The notes: generated by a model not told the origin, from the sequence alone. A stretch of 60,000 bases of DNA from Hydractinia symbiolongicarpus (GCF_029227915.1 NC_079886.1:19818501-19878500); one strand, 5' to 3'; shown: positions 1 to 11,100, counted from the stretch's first letter. Program-made: numbers and translations.

Positions 1-5
1 CTGGA

Positions 6-290
6 TCGGGTAACGGTTGTTTTTTTTCTGTGCTTTTACTTAAACCGAAGTTGCAATAAAGATTTTTTTTTAAAAAGGGTATAATGAGTTCTCGGCCTGC
101 TGTCATGATTAAGTTTTGAACTTTCACGGAAACTTTTTTCTGAAAATTAAAAATTTTGGCCAACTGTTTTTGCTATAATTGGGTAACAACGGGTTGTAAA
201 CGTTGTTTTTTTAGCCAAAGTCGACATACTGTACACCGTACTAAAGCGCTCCACCTGACCGTGTCGCACAGTTTGCGGTTCCTTTTAAGC
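6..290 (+). repeat. Dispersed CTAG-family repeat, rearranged fragments
   Basis: GGGTAACGG near the start, then GTTTTGAACTTTCACGGAAA to GGCCAACTGTTTTT (also at 3915-3968), then GGGTAACAACGGGTTGTAAA, CATACTGTACACCGTACTAA and AGCGCTCCACCTGACCG. The order suggests two partial copies. The 132-codon frame at 156-554 runs through it and is not a gene. Confidence 0.5.
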
Positions 291-295
291 ACCCT

Positions 296-335
296 TCTCT
301 ATCATAATAGCCATATTCTGTTCACAATGGTTACG
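296..335 (+). repeat. Helitron-like 5' end, fragment
   Basis: TCTCTATCATAATAGCCATA then TTCTGTTC matches the 5' start of the family at 23235. It directly follows the CTAG-family repeat, as it does at 4093. Confidence 0.45.
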
Positions 336-599
336 CGCAGCTTTTTTTGGAAAAATAGCGCAGAACCCGATTTATACAAACCTCTGTTTTTTGGTTGCAT
401 CCAGCTTATTTTCGGAATCACGGCAGAACCCGAACAAAACAGAAACATGCTGCGAATGCTATTTAGTGTTAGGTTTGCAAGCTTTCTTTTGACCTTTTAC
501 ATACTTTGTATCTATAGCAATATTTATTTTCTGTATGTTTTCACATTAAGATGAATATAACGCGTTTTCTAGCCTTATATAAAATGTTAATCAACCAAG

Positions 600-1680
600 T
601 TTTAAGATTTTGGCTGCAAACGTAGAATATAAGAAAGAATCAAAGCCAGCCAGCTAGCTGTGTAGCCTTATTTAATTCTATTCTTTTAAAGTTATTGTTC
701 AGTTTTTTTGGGGGTTTTTGGGTTGTGATTATCTAGCTAGCTCTTTAGCTACCTCTAACAAGAAGAAGTGAAAGCGCAGTTTGTCCATAGCTTGCCATAT
801 ATGCAACAAAATTCTTAATCAATAATTCTTATACGCAAAACTCAACAAATTTATTTTGTATAGCGCTAGCGCGTTGTCGACCTATCACGAGGCCCAATTC
901 TTATCGCCGCTCCGACATGCTGTTGAAGGAATACAAACAATCTGATTAGTGCTATTACGGCCATTTTTAAAGCTGTGTGGCGTTCACGTTGATAAAATTT
1001 GTTTTCATGGTAAGGTACAAATATTTTGTTACGTTTTTTACCCACAACAAATCCTAAACTTACTAATTTTCAGATTTTGGCTACGAGCTTTTTTCCAATC
1101 CTTTCAGCGTTCAACGTGCTTGCTATCACTCACGCCGTTGTTGCGTAGTTGTCATGGTTATTCTTTGCATTATTTTTTGGAGTACAAGATTTAGCGGTGA
1201 CAGCTTGCTTGGTGGACAATCTAATGTAATGCTGGCCATTTTCTTTTTTAAAAGCTTTGCATTGTTCTTTTTATATATTTTGCATGCCAGGATCAAAATT
1301 TTGTCACGCTTTCTAGCCATGTATAAATCTTAAACAACCCGGTCTCAAGATTTTTGCTACAAGTGAGGTTTTTAAGGAACATGCTTAAGTCCTGCTCATG
1401 CTAGCTAGCTAGCTAGCCTAAATTATTGCTATTATTTTTAAGTTTTTATTCAGTTTGGTATAACAGATTTTTATCCTGGCCAAAATTATTTATTTTTATG
1501 TTTGGGTATATGGCTTTCTAGCTGTTTATTACATCTTGCTAAAGCGTGACAGTAGCTAAATGCATTTTTGACTACACCAAAATTCTTAGTCAGTAATTCT
1601 TACACTAAATGCAGTAAGGTACCTTTTATTACAGTTGTAAAAAATGTTTCTGCAAAATGAAATTATAGAGTGATTGTTTT
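600..1680. other. No gene; GCTA-rich patches
   Basis: GCTAGC tandem runs occur at 1400-1418 and near 650 and 735. Small frames (949-1194 +, 1320-1126 -) overlap and are unrecognised. Confidence 0.35.
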
Positions 1681-1688
1681 AGCTGGAC

Positions 1689-1936
1689 AGGGTAACAACG
1701 AGTTGTAAACAGTGTTTTTATTTCAGGTAAAGTTGCAGGAAAGTTATTTTTCGAAAAATACCTGAAACACTATAATGATGTGTGCGCTTCACTTGATTTA
1801 CGACAAACCGTATACCTGTACTAAAGAGCTTCACCTGGATGTGTAGGACAGTTTACAGCTTTATTAAGCGCTCAACGTGCCATTCAACACCGAGTCACAA
1901 AGTTTCTTGTGGCTTAAACCGGCGTTTTGACGCTAG
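1689..1936 (+). repeat. Dispersed CTAG-ending repeat, near-full copy
   Basis: Contains GGACAGGGTAACAACGAG, AAAGTTGCAGGAAAGTTATT, GTATACCTGTACTAAAG, CTTCACCTGGATGTG and TTTATTAAGCGCTCAACGTG, and ends GGCGTTTTGACG-CTAG before TTTTTT. Same order as the reverse-oriented copy at 41734-41945. Confidence 0.65.
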
Positions 1937-1939
1937 TTT

Positions 1940-3690
1940 TTTGATCGCTGAATCATATGAATTGATTGAATGACTAAGATGCTAACGCACTGCGGTAAAA
2001 TTTATGGCAATGCGCAGTCGATCTGGCTGTATCAATATCGTAACTCTTGATTTTCTAGTGACTCTCTCAGTTCAGTTGTTTTGAAACATCGTTTGCTGTT
2101 GTGCTGTTTTGTGTGTTTGTTTGTGTTGTGGTAAATCAAATAATTCTGCTTTTTGGTGCAATGATGAAATATTTTTTCTTACATTTTGCCTAGCATCCAT
2201 GCAGCCATATTCAGCATTGTTCGATTTTGTCATTTGTTCCGTACAAACCTATGTTTTTTAACGATTTTTTGCTGTTACCTGCAGGTGTTTTTGAATCAAA
2301 TCCTAGTACCTTAAATTATTTAAGAATTTATTAAGGTTCATTTCACCGAAGAGATATTCCATTTGGTCCTACAAGGGGTATTCAATGCTCTTGCATATCT
2401 TTTTTAAGTGTGTTTTTGAGTTTTTAAAACCATTAGTCGTTGGATTTAAGATGATCTAAATATTGTTTTTGAGAAAGGTGATTTATTGTACAATAATTCT
2501 TCATCGTTTTATCGTGCCCTGAGCTTTCTTTGTCAGTACAAGTAGAGTCAGAAGAAATCACCATAGCATTTCTTTTGAACGATTTTGGATTTTTGCACAG
2601 CGACTCTGACCAAATCAAACTTGATTGCAAAACTTTGCTTGTGTCAACACAACAATGATTGCATTCTATTCAAAGGATTTACAATTTTTGTTTTTTTGAT
2701 TGATGTTTTGTTTATCTAGTGCAGTCCCATAGTCGAGATAACCAAAGATTATCTAGTCCTGATGGCACTGCAATTATTGTCAAATTTAGAGAAATTCATG
2801 ATTTAGCTGATTATTTTATCCAAGTTTTTATGAAAACATGCAATATTTTAGTGCAGTATGTTTATTTAGCTAATCGACAGACGATTTTGCCGTTTTTATT
2901 TTGTTCAATACCAGACAATTGACGCTCCTGTTAAAAAACCTTCACACAGACATCATTTTGTTTTCATTTCCATTATGTTCAAAAGATGGTATTTTCTTTT
3001 ACACTTCCATCGAATAAACTTTTACGGGAGATTATCAGCAATGCTTAAACTCGAAAATGTTATGAATTTTCCCATCGCGTTAAAAATTACTTATTGCTTA
3101 ATAAACACCTGGAATATAACTGTATAAATAGAAATTTATAATTCCAAATCCAAGTCGCTCCTCCCTGCTTTTGTTATTTCTCGATGTTTCTTCGGCTTTC
3201 GCAGTCGTAGCTTACCCATAGAACATTTATCTGCATTCTCGTGGTCTATCAATTTTCTTAGCAAAGCGTAATACGGACTGAGTTTGACACAGGACACTGG
3301 TAACGACAACAAACAGCATATTTTTAACAAAGGATTTCTACTGCCCATCCTCCGCAGTTTTAAGATTTTTAAGATTTGTAAGGTATTTTTTTAATGCTGA
3401 TCACTAGTACCCAGTTCTAAAGCTACCCAGCTTTCTTGTTTTTGCTAATCTGCAGCTGCAAATAACTAGCTAGCTTTTAGTTATCTCCGGTTAAAAAGTA
3501 AAAGTAGCAAAATAATACAGTGGGCTACAACAAATATCTTTTAATCTTTCAATCTCCATCATAAACCTATCTGTGTTTTTTAAATGCAATTAATTTTGTA
3601 ACCACAGCCTGTAGGTGTGTTTTTGTTTCACTAATAATTTTTCAAATTTCACGAGAATCTATTCCTCAATATAAAATTGCTGCGCGATTT
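1940..3690. other. No recognised gene
   Basis: Frames of 65-70 codons at 2433-2630 (-), 2719-2922 (+) and 3136-3348 (-) look somewhat protein-like but match nothing and lack clear splice partners. Confidence 0.3.
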
Positions 3691-3700
3691 TCTTAGCACG

Positions 3701-4092
3701 GCGGGGTAACAACGAGCTGTTTCCTATGTTTTTATTTAACCCGAAACTTTTTCTTGAGAAGGATATTACACCTGTATGGGCGTGCTACAGATTTCTTAGC
3801 AATCATTCAACGAAGATACGACAAGGGAAAAAGAAAATATGTTCCGTTTCTGCGAATTTTTGACCTCGAAAATTACATCATTTACTAAGTGCTTAGTCCT
3901 GAGTAACATTCATTTTTGAACTTTCACCGGGAAAATTTTCTGAAAAATAAAAAAACTTTAGCCAATTGTTTTGTTTTGACGTGCGATTTACGGCATACTG
4001 TATAACTGTACTGAAGCGCTCCATTCGCATATGTAGCAAACTTCACGGCTCTTATTACTTGTGGCTTAACCTGGCGTTTTAACGCCGGGGTC
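3701..4092 (+). repeat. Dispersed CTAG-family repeat, diverged and interrupted
   Basis: GGGTAACAACGAGCTG opens it. After about 130 unrelated bases the family resumes at GAACTTTCACCGGG, TTTACGGCATACTGTATAAC and GAAGCGCTCC, ending in the palindrome GGCGTTTTAACGCC. The CTAG end is lost. Confidence 0.55.
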
Positions 4093-4887
4093 ATGGCCAG
4101 CCTCTATGATAATAGCCGCATTTTGTCTGTTTGTGCGCGAGAAATAAGTCGCACTACGAAAGCACGAATTGAGATATATTATTTATTTTTACAAAAGCTT
4201 TTGTTTCATTTAAAATAATTCTTTTAATTTAAAATAAGTTATTATTGTTAATCCCCTGATGCATCTTCTTCGTTATGAATACGTGCACGGTCAAAGTTAC
4301 GGACAATTAACTGTGCGTTGTCTATTTCGTTAAAAAGTTGTAATTATTCGCGCCTTTTCAAAGAAATTAACAAAAACAAGTTTTATGATAAGAAGAAGGG
4401 AACAATAAATTTTAAGGATTTTGTAAGTGAATTTTTTACATAACATAATTTGGAATTTATTTTGTTGTAAATTTCGTTTTATCTTTAACCACTCACATAT
4501 TTTATAACAACAATAAATTTGGTCTAAGGTTAGATTTTTTTGCTTAAATTTATTATATTTTTAACTGAACAAAAAGTATAAGAAAATGCCATATTTAGCT
4601 TTTTGAACGCTATCTACAAGAGCCTCTTTCCCAAACAGACCGTAAAAATGCGCGAATTATTGCTAAATATATGAATTTTTACACGGCGTGACACTACTTT
4701 CGATGAATTATGGTATAAAAAAAGAAAAAGGTGTGTGTAGTTTACACTGGCTTCCGTGCTTATAGGTGTATTTTTCTAGGGACCATGACTACCGCAGAGT
4801 AATTTCATAACAAGTTCGCGAAATAACGGTGCGCAAAATAATTATGAAGGCGAATTCCAGTGGATTGTTCCACGGGTTAATGATTAG
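4093..4887 (+). repeat. Helitron-like element, degraded long copy or two fragments
   Basis: 5' start-like CCTCTATGATAATAGCCG at 4098 with TGTCTGTTTGTGCGCGAGAA. A degraded 3' end at 4840-4887 (GGCGAATTCCAGTGGATTGT, TCCACGGGTTAATGATTAG). Whether they are one element is unclear. Confidence 0.4.
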
Positions 4888-4889
4888 TA

Positions 4890-5960
4890 TAACTATGTTA
4901 GCTATAATCGCTACCACTTTACTTTGAGAAATAAATTTCCTATCCGGTAGTGACTATTTTCACAAGTGTCAAAACAAATTTCAAAAGTTTCTCGGAAGAG
5001 TTTTTAGCGATGTGCCAGCTTTAGTTTGGTTTCGCGCCATTTAATTTCATGAAATCAACCCAAAATCGCAAATATTAATTCCGTCAAACACCTCCTACGA
5101 AAAGTTCTTCCCTTAAGGTACTAAGTTCTTAAAAATATGCATCGGTGTAAAGGAGAATGACGAATTGTTATATCAATTCTGTTATCTACGCAGAATGATT
5201 CATGTTTTTTTTTGTCATTTTTATTATTATTATTATTATTTACTCAGGATAGCCTCTTCAGTTACTATTGGTGCTGTAATCAATAAGAGTCCTTCCAGAT
5301 AGTATCTTATTATATTTAAAGCTCGTATATGAGCTACTGAAATAGTGCAAGCACAACAGCCGTTTAACTCGACAACCGACTAAGACAAAATCCTAGGATC
5401 GATTAACTATTGATTTTATAGTCTCTTACATATCTCGGCAGGGGATTAAACCACATCATCTTTCACACTGGAGGGGAACGCTCTACCTCAAATACGCTAG
5501 TCGGTAATACATTTTGATTTATTTTTCTTTGTCTCTGTAAGATTATTTGCAACTTACATTTTTGTACATTTTGGAACTTCCCTCTACGCTTATTACACGT
5601 TGCTTCTTGTTTCTCTTATAAGAACCTAGTGTATCAAAGATTGTTGTTTCCCAAAAACATAATAATCACGGAGTACTCAGGTCTTTAACTCTATTTGGTC
5701 CGGAGTATTTGGAACATATTTTGACGGGGCGGTATGAAAAAATCAGGCAATCGTGTAATCGTAACCTTCGCAGATTGAATCCCCTCGACGAAATAAAGTC
5801 GTACCCTTGAGTAATCTTAACCAAGGTTATTACATTTTCCCAATTATAAGGGTTTTATAGAGATTCTTAGGGGTAGTTTCGAGTAATAGTCAATATCTAA
5901 AGCTCTGAGAGGTATGGGACCTAACTATTTAGCACACGTGCCTAACATAAATACGAGAAC
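4890..5960. other. No gene seen upstream of the HECT relic
   Basis: ATT microsatellite at 5216-5240. No exon with HECT-partner domains could be recognised. Confidence 0.4.
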
Positions 5961-5963
5961 TAA

Positions 5964-7066
5964 GTGAGTATCATAACCATAAAGCATATCAAAAAAAGAG
6001 TAAAAAAACGACAGGGGGGACCTATAATGATGCTTCAAAGAAACTTTTTTCGTGAAAGATCAAAATTGTACTTTAACTCCCTGGAGGAGAATCCAACATT
6101 TGAAATTGACAGGCATAACATTGTTGCTGACTTATTTGCTGTGTATAAAGACACTGAAGTTATTAAGAGTTTAGTATCTTTGAAGTTTAAAAATGAACAG
6201 GCAATTGGTGATGGTTTGTCAAAAGATGCAAATACCTTGTTCTTCGAAAGTATTTTTTCTCACAGATGTGCAGGGATGAATGCCAATGTACCCACTACCT
6301 TTGATGAGAAAGAAGCAATTAAATTTGGAAATATTCTTGAACACGCTAATCTTCAACACAACATCTTTCCATTCCAATTATCAAAAGTTGTTTTTGAATA
6401 TCATCTCATGCTTGATAGTGCTAGAAAAGAGACTTTCTTAGAATCTTTCATGCAGTATGTTCAACCAAATGAAAGTGTACTGTTAAAAAACTACTTAATA
6501 AAGAAATGAATTTTGACGAGAAGACAAAAGAAACTATTATAGATATTTTGTTTGCCTGTGGTGTAAATGGTATACCAAACAACAACAATGTAGAAAATTT
6601 GACCCTCAAAGCTGCTAAAATGTTGTTTGTGCAAAAACCATTTTTTGTTTTAAAGAACATCCAAACTGGAATTCACAAAGAAGTGTGGAGTATGACCAAT
6701 TGTGTTGATGTGGATGCCTTCAGGCTAAAGTCTAAACCAAGGGTTAAAAATATGATCTCTTATTTCAAGTTTGATGAAGGTTTGACTCCAGTAGAGAAAC
6801 GAATTGCATCATATGTCACAAGATACATAAAAGGATCAGAAGAAAGCAAACTGTACTTATTTGTACAGTTTTGCACAGGATCCAGCAATATTGACGACGA
6901 GGATATATGTGTACGTTTTGTGAATCAAGAAAAGACATACTGCATTGAGGCAAAAGCATGTTTCAAACTTCTATTCATTCCACGGCAAATAGAAAGTTTC
7001 GAAGCGTTCAAAACTCTAGTGGATGAAACTCTTAGTCAACCATCTAATTGGGAAATGCATGACTGA
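5964..7066 (+). pseudogene. HECT-type E3 ubiquitin ligase domain, transposon-associated, split by one frameshift
   Basis: Two ORFs in different frames make one HECT domain of about 345 residues: 5964-6509 and 6506-7066, overlapping by ATGA. The first has N-lobe features (DGLSKDANTLFFE, then IFPFQLSK). The second ends in a C-lobe with FCTGSSN (122-128) and the candidate catalytic Cys in EAKACFKLL (C152). The ORF ends NWEMHD. HECT enzymes take ubiquitin from an E2 onto that Cys and pass it to substrates. The first ORF opens with GTG; Met codons near 6027 (IMMLQRN) are better starts, or an upstream exon may exist. No N-terminal substrate domain is visible. It faces a DDE transposase relic whose stop lies 478 bp away, which suggests one composite transposon. 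The frameshift makes a functional single protein unlikely unless it is a sequencing error or ribosomal frameshifting occurs. Confidence 0.7.
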
Positions 7067-7543
7067 CATTGTGTTGATTGGCAATATTTCAATGCGAAAG
7101 TTAAATATCTTATGTTTATGTGTTTCATGTTTTTCTATATTAATATTTTATGCCTTATATATCTTTACTTAAGTGCATGCCCAAGAATCGATTGAACATA
7201 CTTTTGCATGCTAAAGAAATATTTTGATACAATTTTTTTTTTGTGAAGTGATCAAAATGGTTGAATCTTTTGCTAAATTGCAGCTAGTATATGTTCACAT
7301 GAGGACTAAATGAGGTTTTCCCAAAATATATATTTTTTAAATTTATATACTGTTACTGTAACCCTTTATCATGAGATATTTGTTCTGTTCGTTGTACTGA
7401 CTGTACTTGTGTTATACGAAAAAAACGCAATATGAATTTTTGTAGCAACTTTTAGATTTTAAATCCAAGTTGAGGGCTGCTTGGCGCAGAGAGACTGTGT
7501 AGATTTGGAGGATACTTGGGATTTACACAATTATATAATACGC
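7067..7543. other. Spacer between the convergent HECT and transposase relics
   Basis: AT-rich sequence with no recognisable coding on either strand. It may hold 3' ends for both convergent relics. No terminal inverted repeat was seen here. Confidence 0.4.
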
Positions 7544-8664
7544 CTAGAGTTCATTATTTAAAATTTATTTCTTGCACAAGAAAAGAAAACAAATTTTCGG
7601 CTTTTTGAACTGACACAGGCATTGCCAGGCCCTGTTCATTCATCAATATATGCACCAATTCTTCCGAACAACCATGAGGTATAGGTGACTGGCAGAATGC
7701 CTCAACTACTGTTAAATCAGCGTCTCTGACAGGTACAGCATATTGTCTGCTATTTGATCGGGTGGAAGCAAAAAAGTTAACATTCGGACGGCCTGGTGGA
7801 AATTACCAATGTCTTGATTTCCGTATGTAATGGTTGTTCCACATTACCTTTGCCTCATTCAGTTCTTCTTGTAATAATTCTAGAAAACAAAATCGTATGC
7901 ACTCGACATGGTATGTGGTACCATCGTCAAAAATGTTTCTATCCTGCAGATCTTTGAAATAACTTATCCACCAATCTATTCTGCTTTTTCTAAGTGACCA
8001 CATTCTATTCTTTGATTACTAGTGCAGGTTCCAAATATGAAGCTGTTGTTAGAATTTCCCGAACAATATCGCTGTATACCTGCGATGTTAACATTATTCG
8101 TCGGAAAAAGACGTCAAAAAACATTTATTTTCAACGCAAAATCAACGACTATTCAACGTCACATGCAACGTCTTTTCAACGCTGAAGTCCCCCTTGGGAC
8201 CCATCCATTACACCATGTATGCAAAACCCAAAAGATTTCAGCTTGTCGTATTTGTCAACGTGCCATATGAAACTAGGTCCAGGTGTGATATACACTCGTC
8301 GTTGCAGGACGTGTTTTCGTCTGCGCTCTACACCATCCGGATCCAATGTTTGTAAAATAAAACAAACTGCCTCACGATCTACAGTAAATCCTCGTTGACG
8401 AAGCTTTTGATGCATAAGACGATATCCGAAGCAGCTTCCAGATTGTTGTAGTTCCTGTTCTACAAAACTCAAACTTGTAATCTCATTCAAGTCACTTCTA
8501 TTCCCTCTTCTAAACAGTCTGTACTTGCGAAGCGGCCGATTTATATAACGCAACGATATGTCCAGCCCACGGTTTGATTCAAGAAAGTGGAGTGTTGCAG
8601 CATACGAAACGCCCACATAGAAGTAATGCTCCAATATTTCTTTCTGATCCAGTGAGTTGTTCAT
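7544..8664 (-). pseudogene. DDE integrase-core transposase relic (IS3EU- or Ginger-like)
   Basis: Cut-and-paste type transposase of the rve (integrase core) superfamily. The 8664-8176 frame has an N-terminal helical region, a GYRLMHQKLRQRG motif, the LDPDGVERRR stretch, and WHVDKYDKLK, which holds the first catalytic Asp, then IHGVMDG. About 97 bp of non-homologous sequence rich in CAACG/ACGTT follows. The core resumes in another frame near 8100 (NVNIAGIQRYC, then TSNQRIE with the catalytic Glu) and shifts again into 8003-7803 (SLRKSRIDWW, CIRFCFLELLQ, NNHYIRKSRHW). A TAA follows, then readable frame through GRPNVNFF to a stop at 7544-7546. The segment that should hold the second catalytic Asp is missing, so the enzyme is dead. 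Family-level identity is clear; the exact superfamily name is from memory and less sure. Confidence 0.82.
8104..8184. repeat. CAACG-rich short insertion inside the transposase relic
   Basis: This stretch has repeated TCAACG/CAACGTC units and replaces the coding sequence expected between the IHGVMDG and NVNIAGIQ motifs of the transposase. It looks like a small palindromic repeat inserted with loss of host sequence. Its edges are approximate. Confidence 0.4.
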
Positions 8665-8773
8665 GTCTCATAATGATTCAACATTGCATAACCTGCGGGT
8701 ATCAGAAATTAAACATAAGAGGCACGTGACAAGAATCCCTTTTCCTATTAGAAAAAAATAGAATCTAGGTCAA

Positions 8774-8801
8774 GTCGACAGTTATAACATGCAGCGACCG
8801 T
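8774..8801 (+). repeat. Outer direct repeat, left copy (GTCGACAGTTATAACATGC)
   Basis: This motif recurs in the same orientation at 9710-9737, outside the two palindromic MITEs that bracket the HIRAN-like relic. One or two bases differ between copies. Confidence 0.55.
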
Positions 8802-8811
8802 TATACCTTAT

Positions 8812-8924
8812 ATGTTAAAATTTCGTCGGTCAAAATTTTTCGTCGATTATGAAATTTCGCTGGTGTAAAGTGACGAAATTTTTCTGTATTTCCGTCACTT
8901 TTAACCGACGAAAAGTTTTAACCC
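8812..8924. mobile_element. Palindromic MITE, left of the HIRAN-like relic
   Basis: Ends are inverted: GTTAAAATTTCGTCGGT on the left against ACCGACGAAAAGTTTTAAC on the right, with AAGTGACGAAAT and its complement inside. No coding capacity. It belongs to the same family as 9550-9705 and resembles 15297-15387. Confidence 0.6.
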
Positions 8925-8977
8925 CCTTTCAGAAGAAAACAGTTTTTTAGTTTTTTTACTTATATTTGACAAAGCAA

Positions 8978-9512
8978 TTAATCAATAATACAAGTGTTTT
9001 CTTCATTTTCAAGACATTCTTCGCTTTTTGCTCCCTCTTCTAGTACCTCAGTACTAGTACTTTTTATTTCAAGGTCAATTTCAAAATCACTCTCGTGAAA
9101 GCTTTCGTCGTTATGAATACTCCCAGTGAAATTATATGAGTAGAAGTCGTCAATAAAATATTTCATTGTATTTTGAACCCATCGCTTGGGACATGAAAAT
9201 GTTAGTTGCAGAGGTATCTCAAGCCCTTCTGAGGGAGTAGGTGATGGCTTGTAGTTTATTGACTTTACATTACCTGTGATTTTTTCATTCTCTTGTTTAA
9301 TGAAGAAGTAAGTGAAGCGGAAAATTTCTCTCGGGACATGACCAAAGGTTTTCCATCCATCAAAGTATCTTTTTTTTGCTTTTACTGCACAGGCATATGG
9401 ACATCGCAATTGAACTTGGTTGGTTTCAATTTCAATCTTAACTTTCTCGTTTACTTTCGTATTCGACCAAAGTGTGTCTATAAATATGGTATCCACGTGA
9501 AGTAATTGTCGC
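8978..9512 (-). pseudogene. HIRAN-like domain protein fragment, frameshifted
   Basis: An open frame of 172 codons (9496-8978) carries motifs of a small beta-rich domain that is common next to transposons in invertebrate genomes and resembles HIRAN: CPYACAVK (32-39), FGHVPREIF (51-59) and GLEIPLQLTF (91-100). An acidic tail fills residues 131-172. Upstream, a good acceptor (TTTTCAG) opens another frame at 9512 reading ATITSRGYHIYR, the expected domain start, and joins the main frame only by a shift near 9470. The ORF's own start would be GTG, so the fragment is probably a broken exon. HIRAN domains bind DNA ends in helicase proteins; the role here is unknown. It is bracketed by palindromic MITEs. 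Confidence 0.5.
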
Positions 9513-9549
9513 CTGAAAACTATAAGCAGACATTATAGAAAATTCAATT

Positions 9550-9705
9550 TGGGTAAAAAATTTCGTCGGTTAAAATTTTTAGTAGGTTATAAAATTTCTT
9601 TGGTCAAAACAATTCGTCGGTTATAAAATTTCGCCGGTGAAAAGTGACGAATTTTTTTTTCAAATTTCGTCACTTTTCACAGACGAAATTTTAACCGATA
9701 ATGTC
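9550..9705. mobile_element. Palindromic MITE, right of the HIRAN-like relic
   Basis: AAATTTCGTCGGTTAAAAT at the left pairs with ATTTTAACCGATAATG-type sequence at the right. The inner arms contain GTGACGAA and its complement. There is an internal near-repeat of the TTCGTCGGTTATAAAATTTC motif. Confidence 0.6.
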
Positions 9706-9709
9706 GAGT

Positions 9710-9737
9710 CGACAGTTATAACATGCGGCTACAGTTA
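9710..9737 (+). repeat. Outer direct repeat, right copy
   Basis: Direct copy of the 8774-8801 motif. It is followed at once by two further degraded units (CAGTTATAACACGCGGCGAC), so it may be a tiny tandem repeat. Confidence 0.5.
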
Positions 9738-9739
9738 TA

Positions 9740-10290
9740 ACACGCGGCGACAGTTACATTGATATGACTATAGGGAGAAATAAAAGATATTTTAAACATG
9801 TCACCTATGGGCCACGGTATCAAAGTAACATTTTGGGGTCAAAATTTGCGGAAATGGAACGCATTTCCTTTCTCTCCTCATCGTGTTTTCGTTGAATCAT
9901 TTGCTACAAAATTTGTCAACATATTATAGACGTAGTGGAGCTCTGGGAACGAGTTTGAATTAGACCCGGTATGACTGCCTTTGCCGTTTTTTTAATATTA
10001 CAATATTAGGAAATAACACTAACCTCGCTCTTAGGGATTTTTAATACCTATGGTATGGGGAAGAGATTAAAAACAATACTAATACGGCAAAAAATTTTTT
10101 GACAATCTGTTGGTTGGAAAAATTAGACATTTTTCAGAAAAAATGCTTTGCCCTTCAAAATTTTCACCAATTTTTATCAACAAAGATCGAATGATTAGGT
10201 ACTGCTAAAAATCTCATGGCGAGGAACAAACAAAGTAGAAAATTTCATAATAACATTATCATTTGTTTTAATAGGTGGTGGTATATTTTT
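9740..10290. other. No gene seen
   Basis: AT-rich single-copy-looking sequence with no ORF, repeat or RNA gene that can be supported. Confidence 0.4.
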
Positions 10291-10293
10291 TTA

Positions 10294-10561
10294 ATGTCAA
10301 GTTCAACTCCTCCTTTTTAATGAGGAAAAACCACCAAGAATCTCTGTTCCAACCAGAGTAGACAGGACTAGATTTGAACGTGTTGTTACCCAGACTAGAA
10401 CGTGCCGTTGTCCAGTAATACGTGTAAAACAAAGATGTTTAGGTGGCAGACGTGCTGAACAACCTCGTCCCGAGGGCATCTTGTATTTTTTTGACGTCTG
10501 GAAAAGCGATACCAGACGTCAAAAAGATACAAGATGTCCTAGAGACGAGGTTGTGTGCTGA
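10294..10561 (+). CDS. Possible Cys-rich exon fragment, invaded by a hairpin MITE
   Basis: An open frame of 88 codons without ATG. After a fair acceptor-like site (CCTCCTTTTTAATGAG) it reads through TRTCRCPVIRVKQRCLGG, a protein-like Cys/Arg-rich segment. The second half (from 10461) is the hairpin MITE, so only 10327-10460 could be native coding. A plausible next exon lies at 10688-10810. The product is not recognised. It could be a chance frame; nothing upstream was found to link to. Confidence 0.25.
10461..10552. mobile_element. Hairpin MITE with AACCTCGTCCC ends
   Basis: Arms of about 43 bp. AACCTCGTCCCGAGGGCATC on the left pairs with GATGTCCTAGAGACGAGGTT on the right, and TTTGACGTCTGG with CCAGACGTCAAA around a short loop. 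There are a few mismatches. No coding capacity. This end type is common in invertebrate genomes. Confidence 0.75.
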
Positions 10562-10687
10562 AAATTGGTTAAAAATAAAAAATGGCAGTCTGGAAAAATT
10601 TTCCAGTTAATTATAAACGTCTGTTATCTTAACCCTTCAGACGCTGTTTTCAAAAAGAATTTAATATACTATTAGGTCTGATTACAG

Positions 10688-10810
10688 GTCACACGCTGGT
10701 TCAACATTGATGTAGCTGGGCATAATGTAAAACATGTCATATATGACAACCTCATTGGACTGTTCAGTCAAATCATGGTCAAATATAAAAACTTAACTAG
10801 CTCTGAGTAG
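10688..10810 (+). CDS. Possible terminal exon, unrecognised
   Basis: A good acceptor (GTCTGATTACAG) is followed by 40 open codons starting VTRWFNIDVAGHNV and ending at TAG (10808-10810). It looks protein-like but matches no family I recognise. The opposite strand also has a 61-codon frame at 10821-11006. Splicing to 10327-10460 is possible but unproven. Confidence 0.25.
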   Translation, partial: VTRWFNIDVAGHNVKHVIYDNLIGLFSQIMVKYKNLTSSE

Positions 10811-11100
10811 GAGGTGGACCTTATAATAGCATAACTTCACACGTATTAAAAAATTGTGAGCGTCTTGAAGTACCAGTAGTGTCGTCCCAAGAGGTTTTGT
10901 TCAAGCACGCACTAACATCGTTATAATAGAAAATGCCGTCAAATGTAAACGAACCTTTAGTCGTGGTCTTTAAAATAAAGAAAATCTGACTCCGACAGCA
11001 CAACAATTCTGGTCTGCATTATATGCATCGACTTGGCGATGCAACAACATTTGTAAGAGACACCCGAAAAAAATATATAAAAAATTTCATACCATGTATA

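Noticed and set aside
156-554. 132-codon plus ORF at the window start
   Set aside because: Built from dispersed repeats and AT-rich sequence; no conserved motif.
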